64,000 nucleotides of DNA from Erysipelotrichaceae bacterium. Lineage in GTDB: Bacteria; Bacillota_I; Bacilli_A; RFN20; CAG-826. The translations under genes and the position numbers were made by a program. Of the stretch, positions 12,783 to 21,679 are shown in pieces. Every line of letters starts with the position of its first letter. Position 1 is the stretch's first letter. Below the pieces are notes generated by a model that saw nothing but the letters and a program-made list of their open reading frames with translations, ran no database searches and was not told where the DNA came from. The stretch covers positions 18,117 to 82,116 of the forward strand of contig SVAY01000007.1 of the NCBI GenBank assembly GCA_015059185.1. Reading direction: 5' to 3'.

Positions 12783-13019
12783 GTGGCGACACTGTCGCAA
12801 CAATTATCTTGGTCCCATTTTGTTGAATTGCTTCCTATCAAAGATAGGACTGAAAGAGAGTTTTACGCTGTTATGTGTCTCAATGAGCAGTGGGATGTGA
12901 GAACTCTTAGAGATAGAAAAAAATCAATGTTATTTCAAAGAATAGCAAAATTATTAAAACTAATAGACAAGCTACAAACCTATATGGACACGTTTTTTAA
13001 TAGTGTTACAGATTCGTAA
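12783..13019 (+). pseudogene. DUF1016 (YhcG-like) N-terminal fragment
   Basis: The GTG-initiated frame of 78 residues reads VATLSQQLSWSHFVELLPI, then REFYAVMC and VRTLRDRKKSMLFQRI. This is the signature stretch of the DUF1016 N-terminal domain found in YhcG-type proteins (about 330-370 residues, with a C-terminal PD-(D/E)XK nuclease domain). The helical start of the domain and the whole nuclease domain are missing; the reading frame runs into unrelated sequence after residue ~55 and stops inside repeat copy 3. No Shine-Dalgarno sequence precedes it. I take it as the remnant of a nuclease gene deleted by recombination at the repeat. Confidence 0.75.
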
Positions 13020-13123
13020 ATAATTCCTGATACAAGTTTGTGATTTTTTTGCATATTCAGCACTGAAACAAACCTAACTTTTTGCAAATATAACATATAA
13101 ATAAACCTAACATTTTGCAAATT
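13009..13123. repeat. Intergenic repeat, copy 3 (left part only)
   Basis: Matches the left ~115 bp of the elements at 1430 and 3146 (gattcgtaaataattc..., then two aacctaactttttgcaa units), but the hairpin and GC-richer block are absent. It lies immediately upstream of the promoter of the third DUF4143 gene. Confidence 0.75.
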
Positions 13124-13127
13124 CAAT

Positions 13128-13156
13128 TTAACACATCTATATATTTGTTGTATTAT
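13128..13156 (+). promoter_or_regulatory. Sigma-A-type promoter
   Basis: TTAACA (13128-13133), 17 bp, TATTAT (13151-13156). It lies 18 bp before the ATG at 13175, leaving a short leader with a GGAGAGG Shine-Dalgarno sequence. Confidence 0.6.
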
Positions 13157-13174
13157 AATGGAGAGGTAAATCAA

Positions 13175-14518
13175 ATGCTTAAAAGAAAAATATATTCTGA
13201 ATTATTAAAATGGAAAAACGACTCAAAAGGAACATCCGCTTTATTAATTGAGGGCGCAAGACGTGTAGGCAAGACAAAAATTGCCGAGTATTTTGGTGAG
13301 AATGAGTTTCCTGCCTATAAAACAATTGACTTCTCTAAAGAATCAGAATATGTGATTAATTCCTTTAATGATTTGAGCAAAATTGAAAAGTTTTTTGAGA
13401 GTTTATTTTTAGCTCTAGGAACTAATGTTTTACCTCGAGGTAGTTTGTTAATATTTGATGAAATACAGTTTTGTCCTAAAGCCAGGCAGGCAATTAAAAC
13501 TCTTGTTGCTGACGGAAGGTATTATTATTTAGAAACAGGATCTTTAGTTTCTATCAAGGAAAACACTCAAGATATCTTGATTCCTTCTGAGGAAGAATCC
13601 ATTCAAATGTACCCAATGGATTATGAAGAATTTCTTTGGGCTTGTGGCTTAGAATTTGAAGCCCAAACAATAATTAATCATTTCAAAGAAAGAACAGCAT
13701 TTGATTCGAATATCCATCAATCATTAATGAAGAATTTTAGAACGTATCTCGCTGTAGGTGGTATGCCAAAAGTGGTGGATACATATTTAACAACACATGA
13801 TTTTTACGCTGTTGATAAAGAAAAGAAAAAGATAATTAAACTTTATGAAGAAGATTTAAGAAAAATTGACAATAAGTTTGGTACTATTTGTTACCTTGTT
13901 TGGAAACAAATGCCAACAATGCTTTCGAATCATTCAACTAGATTTATTGTATCGTCGACCAATGAAAGGTCGGATTCTGTGTTATTTACTAATACAATGG
14001 AAAAACTGATAGAGTCAAAAATGGTAATAGCGGTTTATAAATGCACTGATCCTAGTGGCGGATTCGCTTTAACTAAAGATGCCAGTTCATTTAAATTATA
14101 TTTTAACGATGTTGGATTATTTACTTCTATTATCTATCCTAATACTGTCAATGACACCCAGGATATTTATCAAAGGTTAATATTTGATAAACTAAAAACA
14201 AATTTAGGAATGTTGTTTGAAAATGTTTCTGCTCAAATGTTAGTAGCAAATTCTTTTGAACCATATTATTACTCTTGGGGACAAGAAACTAATGGTGTTA
14301 AAAAGAAATACGAAATAGATTTTATTATCTATAAAGGAGGAAAGACCATTCCTTTTGAAGTTAAATCAAGAAATGTTTCTTCCAAGGAATCATTAGACGA
14401 ATTTAGAAAAAAGTTCGTCAAAAAAATTGGAGAGAAATATATTGTCCATATAAAGCAACTATCCTATGGAGATAATTTGACACATTTGCCTTATTACATG
14501 CTTTTTGCGGTTAAATAA
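13175..14518 (+). CDS. AAA ATPase with DUF4143 domain, intact E-x-K
   Basis: The ATG at 13175 follows GGAGAGG and a promoter; an upstream in-frame ATG at 13115 lies ahead of that promoter, so I use 13175 (447 residues). Walker A EGARRVGKTK is near residues 26-35 and Walker B-like LLIFDEIQF near 91-99. The C-terminal domain has EIDFIIYKGGKTIPFEVKSR, with both the acidic residue and the E-V-K of a PD-(D/E)XK site, unlike the other DUF4143 proteins in this window. It therefore belongs to a different branch and could be an active nuclease. The family's function is unknown. Confidence 0.85.
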   Translation: MLKRKIYSELLKWKNDSKGTSALLIEGARRVGKTKIAEYFGENEFPAYKTIDFSKESEYVINSFNDLSKIEKFFESLFLALGTNVLPRGSLLIFDEIQFCPKARQAIKTLVADGRYYYLETGSLVSIKENTQDILIPSEEESIQMYPMDYEEFLWACGLEFEAQTIINHFKERTAFDSNIHQSLMKNFRTYLAVGGMPKVVDTYLTTHDFYAVDKEKKKIIKLYEEDLRKIDNKFGTICYLVWKQMPTMLSNHSTRFIVSSTNERSDSVLFTNTMEKLIESKMVIAVYKCTDPSGGFALTKDASSFKLYFNDVGLFTSIIYPNTVNDTQDIYQRLIFDKLKTNLGMLFENVSAQMLVANSFEPYYYSWGQETNGVKKKYEIDFIIYKGGKTIPFEVKSRNVSSKESLDEFRKKFVKKIGEKYIVHIKQLSYGDNLTHLPYYMLFAVK

Positions 14519-14545
14519 AACATCTTAACTACCATAATCGTTTAT

Positions 14546-14576
14546 AATCTCTGATACAATTTCAGAGATTTTTTCT
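14546..14576 (+). terminator. Rho-independent terminator
   Basis: aatctctga pairs with ttcagagatt, followed by ttttttc. It ends the DUF4143 transcript. Confidence 0.7.
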
Positions 14577-14650
14577 ATTTTAGTTACTTTTTTGGATTTG
14601 GCTCGTCATTGATTTAAAATGATAGATTTTTGCCAAAAATAAATATGAAC

Positions 14651-14697
14651 TATGGCAAAAATATTGAGAATATGGCAAAAATGATGGCAAAAATCTT
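14651..14697. repeat. Repeats of atggcaaaaat
   Basis: Three close copies of atggcaaaaat, plus a related ttgccaaaaa in the opposite sense at 14631. Translated they give MAK-like repeats that run toward the winged-helix remnant, so they may be its decayed linker. They resemble the minus strand of 1697-1749. Confidence 0.55.
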
Positions 14698-14700
14698 TTT

Positions 14701-14894
14701 AACAACGACTTAACCGAGAATGAAAAGAAGGTGTTTTTAGAGCTTATAAATAATCCAAGCATTCCATACGACACATTAGTAGTGGAACTTAAAATTTCAA
14801 GAAGAACAGTATCTAGGTTTTTGAGTCTTTGGTTGAAAAAGGGTATATTCAAAGAGTAGGAACAAACAAAAAAGGATATTGGATACTGAGTTAA
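14701..14894 (+). pseudogene. Winged-helix C-terminus of an AlbA_2-type ATP-binding protein, frameshifted
   Basis: The frame NNDLTENEKKVFLELINNP continues as SRRTVSRFLSL, a classic winged helix. A one-base deletion near 14831 shifts the frame; after it the other frame continues sensibly as VEKGYIQRVGTNKKGYWIL and stops at 14894, just before the next gene. This is the C-terminal part of proteins with a divergent AAA_4/AlbA_2 domain and a winged helix. The N-terminal ATP-binding part is gone; only short MAK-like repeats precede it. Too short and broken to be functional. Confidence 0.75.
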
Positions 14895-14895
14895 A

Positions 14896-15420
14896 ATGGA
14901 AAAGATAAGATTAGAAGAAGATGTTGTTAAAGAATTGGTCACTAAGTTTTTATTAGAAAAACCAAATGGCAATTGGCACGAAGACAGAACTAAAACCGCT
15001 GACCTTCATGGTCATGGGGTTGATCTAAAGTTCTGTGGCGGCAAAAGAAATAGTGAGTTCTTTCTTATAGAATGTAAAGGCAAATCTTACGCTAAAAGTG
15101 CTAGAAGCATTAATAGACAAAATAGCTGGGTTTATGCTCTTGGACAAATCATCAAAAGAATGGATACCAAGCGTATTATTTCTAGCGGCAAAAGTAAGGG
15201 CGATGTTAATAGAGCATATAAATATGGTTTAGCTCTTTGTGATGAAAGTGCTAGGGTAGCACTATACAGCATCCCTAAAGAAATAGCAAATGTTCTCAAC
15301 CTTCATATATTCTCTGTTAATGAATACGGAGAAGTTATTCAATTCACACCGAGTAAATTTGGTGAGAAATATGACGAGTCAGCATTTTATTTGAAACCAC
15401 TTAATTCTTATTCGGACTGA
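14896..15420 (+). CDS. Hypothetical protein with PD-(D/E)XK-like core
   Basis: 174 residues, no family recognised. The stretch HGVDLKF, followed by EFFLIECKGKS (residues ~38-64), fits the D...(D/E)xK pattern of restriction-endonuclease-fold proteins, and the Q-N-S-W-V-Y-A-L-G-Q-I segment after it could be the usual helix. It begins one base after the remnant of a winged-helix gene and has no obvious Shine-Dalgarno sequence, so it may have been the downstream partner in a now broken operon. Location at the edge of a restriction island supports a nuclease role, but no methylase partner is present beside it. Confidence 0.6.
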   Translation: MEKIRLEEDVVKELVTKFLLEKPNGNWHEDRTKTADLHGHGVDLKFCGGKRNSEFFLIECKGKSYAKSARSINRQNSWVYALGQIIKRMDTKRIISSGKSKGDVNRAYKYGLALCDESARVALYSIPKEIANVLNLHIFSVNEYGEVIQFTPSKFGEKYDESAFYLKPLNSYSD

Positions 15421-15453
15421 TTTTGTACTAAATAAGGTAAACCATTCCAACTA

Positions 15454-15487
15454 GAAAAAATTCCTTGGGTTAACCAAGGTTTTTTCT
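15454..15487. terminator. Bidirectional terminator
   Basis: ccttgggttaaccaagg (15463-15479) is followed by tttttt on plus and by aattttttc on minus. It separates the plus-strand island from the convergent yggS operon. Confidence 0.8.
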
Positions 15488-15508
15488 TTGTAAAAATAAT
15501 GCTCTATC

Positions 15509-16144
15509 TTAATTTAAATCAAATAATATTCTTCCGAGTCTAATATGAGTAGCACCTTCTAAGATTGCTTCTTGATAATCATCAGTCATACCCATGCTTA
15601 AATAAGGAAGTTTAATATTACATTTCGTTTCTAATTCATCTCTTAATAATCTTAATTTCTTAAATTGAGTAGTGGTATCATTACTCCCTTTAATCGCCAT
15701 CATCATTAAACCTACAATATGGACGTTATGAAATTGTTTTAGATTATTTATAAACTGTTCAACTTCATAATAAGGAACGCCGTTTTTATTTTCTTCAAGA
15801 TTAATTGATACTTCGATAAATGTATCTAGTGGCTTTTCTCTTAATTGATCGATCATTTTTGCAAGTTCTAAAGAATCTAAAGAATGTAAATAATCAATCT
15901 TATTTATAACGAGTTTTGCTTTATTTCTTTGTAAATGACCGATAAAATGCCATTTAATTTCTTTATTATCTTTTAATTCTTCGTATTTAGCTAAGAATGC
16001 ATCGACTCGATTTTCACCAAAATTTTTCACCCCGTGATTAAATAAATCTAAGATATCATTCTTATCACCATATTTAGTGGCCGCAACTAGTGTAATATCA
16101 TTAGGTAAAGATGCTAAAAAATTATCAATATCTTTTCTAATCAT
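15509..16144 (-). CDS. yggS: YggS/PLPBP family pyridoxal phosphate homeostasis protein
   Basis: Cytosolic PLP-binding protein without known enzymatic activity that buffers free pyridoxal phosphate. The 211-residue sequence shows the PLP lysine in VAATKYG (residues ~20-26), the FGENRV motif, KWHFIGHLQRNK, and the C-terminal SMGMTDDYQEAI and HIRLGRILF signatures. It is slightly shorter than the usual ~225-230 residues. It is the last gene of a minus-strand operon (2 bp after the M24 peptidase), an unusual context, since in many Firmicutes yggS precedes sepF/ylm genes. Confidence 0.93.
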   Translation of the reverse strand: MIRKDIDNFLASLPNDITLVAATKYGDKNDILDLFNHGVKNFGENRVDAFLAKYEELKDNKEIKWHFIGHLQRNKAKLVINKIDYLHSLDSLELAKMIDQLREKPLDTFIEVSINLEENKNGVPYYEVEQFINNLKQFHNVHIVGLMMMAIKGSNDTTTQFKKLRLLRDELETKCNIKLPYLSMGMTDDYQEAILEGATHIRLGRILFDLN

Positions 16145-16146
16145 TT

Positions 16147-17334
16147 TTAATCTACATCCAATAATATAAGTGAAGTTTGTCTAGGTGCAATAGATATAGC
16201 TTTATTATCATCTATATAAACGTCAATTTCTTCTCTAAAGCCATATTCACTAGTGTAGATACCTGGTTCAATTGAGAAGCCGACATGATTTAATATATGT
16301 CTTGTATCATGCGTTTCATAATTATCAATATTTACACCTTTACCATGTGGAGTGTCATCAATAGAAATAGAATGTCCAACACGGTGGATTAAATACTCAT
16401 CTTGATGATATTTTCTTAATATACTTCTCACCGCTTCATCTACTTCATATCCCGCGACTGGTCTAATAGGAAGATTCTTGTTTAAGAACTCTAATCCATA
16501 ATCCACTGATTCTTTTAAGATATTAAATAGTTCAACATATTTTTGAGGTGGATTTTTTCCAGTATATCCCATCCAAGTGATATCTGCATATACTCCATAA
16601 CTAACATCTTGTTTAGCCCAAAGATCAATTAAGATTAAATCACCTTTTTTGATTATAGAGGAGGCATTTTCTTTTGGCTCATAATGTGGATTACCGGCAT
16701 TACCGTTCACTGCGACAATTGGATTAGAATCATAGACTAGTCCGTTATCTTTAAAATGTTTAGTAATCACTTTAACGACATCATATTCATATACTTTGAT
16801 ATTGTTTTTTAAAGAGTCTTCTATATATTTAAATGCTTTATCTTTTGCTTCTACTGTAATTCTCATCGCTTCATATTGACTCTTTAATGCTTCATTTTCA
16901 TAAGTAGAAGTAAATTGAATTAATAAATCGCTTGAACTAGTTACGTTAACACCAAGATCTTTAATCATCTTAATTGTTCCATAATCACAATAACTTGAAC
17001 GAGGCAACGCACCCTGTTCACTCATTTCCATGATGACTTTTTTATATTGAACAAAGTACTTATTTACTAAAGAAATTAATTCATTCCATGTTTGATAATT
17101 GATTAAATCAAAGTCTTTTTTAATATTAGCTACATCTAAATATGCATTATCAATTTTATGCGCGATAATATATGGTCTTTCTTTTTGAGGGATAACCATA
17201 AAGACTTTACGGGTAAGCATCTTTTTACTAATAAACGCAATTAATGCATCGTTCGAGCATTCATAGTCATATATTATCCAAGCATCTAGATTATTATCTT
17301 TAAGATACTTTTTACTTATTTCTATTCTATCCAT
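16147..17334 (-). CDS. M24 family Xaa-Pro aminopeptidase-like protein
   Basis: 395 residues in the pita-bread (creatinase/aminopeptidase P) layout. An N-terminal creatinase-like domain (~1-135) precedes the M24 domain (~145-395). The two-metal site can be followed as IDLWAKQ and YADITW (two Asp), HRVGHS (His), SIEPGIY (Glu) and FREEIDV (Glu). It probably removes N-terminal residues before proline or acts on a related substrate. Its start overlaps the GH2 stop by one base, so the two are translationally coupled. Confidence 0.88.
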   Translation of the reverse strand: MDRIEISKKYLKDNNLDAWIIYDYECSNDALIAFISKKMLTRKVFMVIPQKERPYIIAHKIDNAYLDVANIKKDFDLINYQTWNELISLVNKYFVQYKKVIMEMSEQGALPRSSYCDYGTIKMIKDLGVNVTSSSDLLIQFTSTYENEALKSQYEAMRITVEAKDKAFKYIEDSLKNNIKVYEYDVVKVITKHFKDNGLVYDSNPIVAVNGNAGNPHYEPKENASSIIKKGDLILIDLWAKQDVSYGVYADITWMGYTGKNPPQKYVELFNILKESVDYGLEFLNKNLPIRPVAGYEVDEAVRSILRKYHQDEYLIHRVGHSISIDDTPHGKGVNIDNYETHDTRHILNHVGFSIEPGIYTSEYGFREEIDVYIDDNKAISIAPRQTSLILLDVD

Positions 17335-19022
17335 TAAAAGTGCACCTTCTCATTTATGTATTTAATATAATTTTTATCAACTTTAACGACTTCTCTATCA
17401 AATGTAATAAAACCATTAAGTTCATCTTCAACATCACTCAACTGAGTGTATATGAAGGCGGATAAACCTTTAGGAATATTAAGTAAGATATCGCGTTCAA
17501 TAAATTTTTGATATGTGGCCATAAGTTCTTGCTTAGAATTCATATATTTATAGCCAAAATTTTTGTCGCTTGCTTTATGTCCTTCAATTGCTAAATTATA
17601 GCCTCCACATTCTGAAAGAATAATCGCACGATCTTTCACGTGTTTCTTATTAGGCATCTTTACTCTAGTAAAATAAACGTGAAGTGATTTAGTTTCGCTT
17701 ATCCCTTGATCGTGCCAACCAGAAGCGTGGTCATAGATTCTAGTTGAATCAATCTCTTTCATCTCTTCATAAATGCGTTTAGAGTCAAATTGTCCCCATC
17801 CTTCATTAAATAATGTCCATAGAGCAATACAAGGAGAATTATATAAAAGATTAATTGTTTCTTTAAATTCTTTAACGGTATCTCTTCTTCCTTCAATATC
17901 CATACGGGAGAACTTCTTATGATTAAGGTCACTATGGTGGCGCTTAGTAATTAGTGGGAACGAAATAGTGGAGAATTTATATGTTGTGCCTCCGTTCACC
18001 ATATCTTGCCAAACAATTAATCCAAGTTTATCACATAAGTGATACCAGATAAGAGATTCAATCTTTATGTGTTTTCTAATAGTATTAAAACCTAAATCCT
18101 TTATAAGTTTTAAATCCTTTTCATAAGCTTCAATATTCGGTGGAGTGAGTAAGGTATCGTTATAATAACCTTGGTCTAATACACCTTTCATGAATATTGG
18201 TTTATTGTTAAGGGCTAAAACTTTATAGCCATCTTTATCTAAGACACTAAACTTACGCATTGCAAAATAGCTTGATACGGTATCGTGATGATTAGAAATA
18301 GTGACTTCATATAGATATGGGTCATCGGTATACCATAAATGCGGATCTTTAATCTCGATCTCTACTTCTACATTAGTTTGTATCTTATATTTATCTTTAT
18401 TTAATTCTAAAGTGACTTCCTTAGAAGTGGAGTTCACTAATACTCTAATCACATTATTATCAATATCAGGGGTGAATTTCACTTTTTGAATATAATCTTC
18501 TCTTACTGATTCCATCCACACTGGCATATAAATACCACTTTGAGGGGAATACCATATTCCACCATGAGCAAGTCTTTGTTTACCGCGTGAATAATACGAG
18601 GTATCAGTGTAGTCTTTCACTCTTAATTTAAGTTCATTAACTTTTTTAATACGGTCTCTATCAATTTCTACCTCAAAAGGAAGAAAACCTCCTTCATGAT
18701 GAGTTAAGAGTCGATCGTTAAAATAGACGTCACAGATTTGATCAACTGCTCCAAAATGGATGATGACTTTATCTTTGATAAAATTAGATGGAAAGATTAT
18801 CTCTCTACGATAGAACAAAAAGTCCGTAGGATTAACAAATCTATTGACCTCACTCTTATTGGTTTCAGGTGAAAATGGGACTAATATCTTGCCATCAAAT
18901 TCACTAGGGAATTCATTAGAATCTCTAATCGCATAATCCCAATAACCATTAAGTGAGATATAAGAGTCTCTTCTTAGTTGTGGGCGAGGATAATCAGATA
19001 AAGGAATATTATTTATGCTCAT
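17334..19022 (-). CDS. Glycoside hydrolase family 2 (beta-galactosidase/glucuronidase-like)
   Basis: Cytosolic retaining glycosidase, ~562 residues, with no signal peptide. The GH2 N-terminal jelly-roll (sugar-binding) domain, immunoglobulin-like middle domain and TIM barrel are visible. The acid/base Glu is in LFNEGWGQFD (~residue 403) and the nucleophile Glu in ILSECGGYN (~467). It is shorter than LacZ, lacking the C-terminal domain 5, like many small GH2 enzymes of gut Firmicutes; substrate could be a beta-galactoside, glucuronide or mannoside. An upstream TTG at 19043 is in frame, but the ATG at 19022 is the more likely start; it still overlaps the MFS gene by 14 bp. Coupling to the transporter suggests that it hydrolyses the imported sugar. 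Confidence 0.87.
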   Translation of the reverse strand: MSINNIPLSDYPRPQLRRDSYISLNGYWDYAIRDSNEFPSEFDGKILVPFSPETNKSEVNRFVNPTDFLFYRREIIFPSNFIKDKVIIHFGAVDQICDVYFNDRLLTHHEGGFLPFEVEIDRDRIKKVNELKLRVKDYTDTSYYSRGKQRLAHGGIWYSPQSGIYMPVWMESVREDYIQKVKFTPDIDNNVIRVLVNSTSKEVTLELNKDKYKIQTNVEVEIEIKDPHLWYTDDPYLYEVTISNHHDTVSSYFAMRKFSVLDKDGYKVLALNNKPIFMKGVLDQGYYNDTLLTPPNIEAYEKDLKLIKDLGFNTIRKHIKIESLIWYHLCDKLGLIVWQDMVNGGTTYKFSTISFPLITKRHHSDLNHKKFSRMDIEGRRDTVKEFKETINLLYNSPCIALWTLFNEGWGQFDSKRIYEEMKEIDSTRIYDHASGWHDQGISETKSLHVYFTRVKMPNKKHVKDRAIILSECGGYNLAIEGHKASDKNFGYKYMNSKQELMATYQKFIERDILLNIPKGLSAFIYTQLSDVEDELNGFITFDREVVKVDKNYIKYINEKVHF

Positions 19023-20319
19023 GTTTTCTATTCTCTTTTTCAATCAAATATACAGTAGGGATAAAACATAATCCCATGATGATTGCCGCTCCAAAGAAGA
19101 TGAACTTGTTTGGTTGAAGCACTTCTTCACCATATTCATTAATATAGGTCATTGGATTGATATAACTTAATGCTTGACCAATGTAAGGACCAGTAACCAT
19201 AGGAATCATCACGATAAATATCATTCTTATTCCTTGGAATAAACCAGCTTTACCGATTGGAGTGTAATCTCTAATCTTTGCCCCAAATAAAGCGGTTAAA
19301 ACCATATAACCACTCATTAAGATAATGCCAGCAACAATGACAAAAGCCATATTATCAGCGAACATAAAGAGTATTGCACCTAATGTTGCGACTGCTAAAG
19401 CAGGAACGATTAGTTTATTTTTACCCCATTTATCCATAAATAAGCCGATAACAACGGTAATAATAGAACTGACAATTAAAACGGTGCCTAATGTAATCGT
19501 AAAATTCATATCGGTAATTTTTAATGTCGTTTGGATATAAACAATTAAATATGGGAAGAATACTTGTATTGCAATTGAGAAGATAGAGAAACAGATTAAA
19601 GAAACATATAAGAACTTATTTTCTTTTACAACGCTTGGTCTAAAGCCATAAAAGATGTTTTTAAAATATGGTTCTTTATCTATTTCATCTTTATCAAGTT
19701 TTTGATCGTTAGGAATAATAAATAATAAAGCAATACCAATTAATGTGGTTAGTCCTCCAATGGTATAGAAGAATAAATCCCAACTGCCTTTTTTCACATC
19801 ACAGTTAAATACTCCAGCGATAACAACAATTATAATCATTGCAATCATTGGTAAGACACTGAGAACTGATTCAACTTTACCACGATAACTTTCTTCTGTG
19901 TTATCAGTGACATAAGCATTAAATGCCGCATCGTTACTGGTACTACCAAAGAAAGTCATGATACAGTCCATGATGACAATAAATGTTCCGGCGAGAAACA
20001 TTGAATTACCAACTATCGAGATTTTAGAATGTGGATCAAAGAAAGCGAATAGAGCGATTGATACACCCCAAATGATATAACCGAAAGCAATAAATGCTTT
20101 TCTTTTATGTAATTTATCACTTAACGCTCCCATAAATAGAGTGGTAACCGTAGCAGTTACCGCGCTTAACGCTGTCATCAAAGAGAGGAACATCATATCG
20201 TTTGAAGCATAGAAAGCATATGTAGAAAGATACATATTTTCTAATGCCCAAGCGATTTGACCAACAAATCCAGCTAAGATGAAAGTCATCCATTTTCTAA
20301 ATCCAATTTTATTTTCCAT
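19009..20319 (-). CDS. MFS/GPH-type sugar transporter
   Basis: 436 residues with about 12 hydrophobic segments and the loop MGALSDKLHKRKAF after TM2-3, which is the MFS/GPH cation-symporter signature. First gene of the operon MFS-GH2-M24-yggS, with a Shine-Dalgarno AAGGT before the ATG and a promoter at 20340-20368. The likely role is uptake of the oligosaccharide or glycoside that the downstream GH2 enzyme cleaves; the actual substrate cannot be inferred from sequence. Confidence 0.85.
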   Translation of the reverse strand: MENKIGFRKWMTFILAGFVGQIAWALENMYLSTYAFYASNDMMFLSLMTALSAVTATVTTLFMGALSDKLHKRKAFIAFGYIIWGVSIALFAFFDPHSKISIVGNSMFLAGTFIVIMDCIMTFFGSTSNDAAFNAYVTDNTEESYRGKVESVLSVLPMIAMIIIVVIAGVFNCDVKKGSWDLFFYTIGGLTTLIGIALLFIIPNDQKLDKDEIDKEPYFKNIFYGFRPSVVKENKFLYVSLICFSIFSIAIQVFFPYLIVYIQTTLKITDMNFTITLGTVLIVSSIITVVIGLFMDKWGKNKLIVPALAVATLGAILFMFADNMAFVIVAGIILMSGYMVLTALFGAKIRDYTPIGKAGLFQGIRMIFIVMIPMVTGPYIGQALSYINPMTYINEYGEEVLQPNKFIFFGAAIIMGLCFIPTVYLIEKENRKHEHK

Positions 20320-20339
20320 AGTTAATTACCTTAATAACT

Positions 20340-20368
20340 ATTATAAAGAATGAATGTTATTCTTTGAA
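20340..20368 (-). promoter_or_regulatory. Promoter of the MFS-GH2 operon
   Basis: On the minus strand, TTCAAA (20368-20363), 17 bp, TATAAT (20345-20340), then a ~15-20 nt leader carrying a Shine-Dalgarno sequence. No operator-like palindrome is evident. Confidence 0.6.
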
Positions 20369-20412
20369 TAATATTTCTTATTTTTTCTAGATTATATATA
20401 ATTATTAATACT

Positions 20413-21597
20413 ATGTTTGATCATTCAATTGCAGTTTTAGCAAACATCTCAAGAAATATTAAAAAATATTTAAATATCACAAGAATTGTGACTCAAGTTT
20501 TATTTATGTCTTATTATGCATATTTGATTGTGATTAATGTTTCTAACACTCAATTCTTAATTGCTTATTCTTTGATTGAAGGGTTTGCCTTACTAATTTT
20601 ATTAGTAGATATTATTACTACCTTAAATGAATTAGATAGAAAAGCAAAAAAGATTAAAGCGAGAACTAAAAGGATAATTAATTACTTCTCCTGGGCTGTG
20701 AAGCTCTTAGTTATTATTTATAATATAGTTCTTATAGTAAGAGGAGAAACTAGTGAAGCGGGTAAGATATTCTTAATCTTTTCTGCTTTCTTCTTAGTGA
20801 TACAAATATTATTAACAATTATTTCTTCTTTAACTTCTTATTATCTAGATTTAATCCTCTACGGCTTAAAGATGGATTATGAAATGATTGTAGATACTGA
20901 GACGGCAAAAAGAAGACCAGTTGGTAAATTATTAAATAACGCGACTAAGGATTTAGATTATAAAGATCATATCAATGAATATTCCATTCAATACGAGGTA
21001 AGAGGGGCGATTAAAAAAGAACTCATGAAAGAATTACCTCTTAAAATTAATAATAAAGTGGTGAAAAAGAAGAAAGCAGAAAGAATTATCCTTCATTATT
21101 ATCGTAAGGCTAATAAATATTATTTATCTCATGAAAAACTTAAAGGATTGTTAGATAAATTAAAAGATGAACATATTACTTATCTTACTAGTGATGATCA
21201 TTTATATGTCTTGCTCTTCTTTGCTAGCAACCATTTAAAGAATAATTATGTTGGTTTAAGTGAATATGCTTTAAAACTTATTATTGCGACATTAATCTTC
21301 GTTATAGATGGGAATGACCGCAGCGTTGTTGACCTCACATTTAAAGCAATTAGTAAGGAATTACTAAATATTTCAACTTGGAACAAAGTGATTAAAGCTC
21401 CTAAAGATGATTCTGAATATGAGCACGTATTAGAAATCGTCAAAAATACAAAAGAATTAAATAAGAAAAATCGTGAAGCAACAATCATGAGTGAACTTGA
21501 AGATATTACCATCGAACAAGTTGCCAATAAGATTGATCCTCCAAAGCCAATCAGAAAGATTGTTGAACATATGATTAGAAAGAAACATAAGAAGTAA
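20413..21597 (+). CDS. Membrane protein of unknown function
   Basis: 394 residues. Four hydrophobic segments lie in the first ~150 residues in two pairs (about 28-75 and 90-150), followed by a large, charged, lysine-rich cytoplasmic domain of ~240 residues without a recognised motif. The ATG follows a TATAAT-like box (20397-20402) by only 10 nt and has no Shine-Dalgarno sequence, so the message may be leaderless or nearly so. Divergently arranged with the MFS operon. Ends ahead of a terminator that separates it from gmk. No function proposed. Confidence 0.7.
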   Translation: MFDHSIAVLANISRNIKKYLNITRIVTQVLFMSYYAYLIVINVSNTQFLIAYSLIEGFALLILLVDIITTLNELDRKAKKIKARTKRIINYFSWAVKLLVIIYNIVLIVRGETSEAGKIFLIFSAFFLVIQILLTIISSLTSYYLDLILYGLKMDYEMIVDTETAKRRPVGKLLNNATKDLDYKDHINEYSIQYEVRGAIKKELMKELPLKINNKVVKKKKAERIILHYYRKANKYYLSHEKLKGLLDKLKDEHITYLTSDDHLYVLLFFASNHLKNNYVGLSEYALKLIIATLIFVIDGNDRSVVDLTFKAISKELLNISTWNKVIKAPKDDSEYEHVLEIVKNTKELNKKNREATIMSELEDITIEQVANKIDPPKPIRKIVEHMIRKKHKK

Positions 21598-21619
21598 GTG
21601 ACATATTTCAACTTTCATT

Positions 21620-21642
21620 AACCTTCAAGGTTTCTTTTTTTA
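21620..21642 (+). terminator. Rho-independent terminator
   Basis: aacctt pairs with aaggtt across a two-base loop and is followed by tctttttt. Confidence 0.6.
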
Positions 21643-21666
21643 TTTATTTCACTATTTCTTTATTGC

Positions 21667-21672
21667 TATAAT
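21667..21672 (+). promoter_or_regulatory. -10 box of gmk, leaderless arrangement
   Basis: TATAAT ends 7 nt before the gmk ATG, and no Shine-Dalgarno sequence fits in the gap. The -35 region at the expected distance (TTATTT) is weak. Confidence 0.5.
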
Positions 21673-21679
21673 AAACAAC

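Noticed and set aside
12980..13174. 64-residue minus-strand ORF across repeat copy 3
   Set aside because: It arises from the 33-bp repeat units being stop-free in one frame; no Shine-Dalgarno sequence, not preserved as an ORF in copies 1 and 2, and it overlaps the promoter of the next gene.
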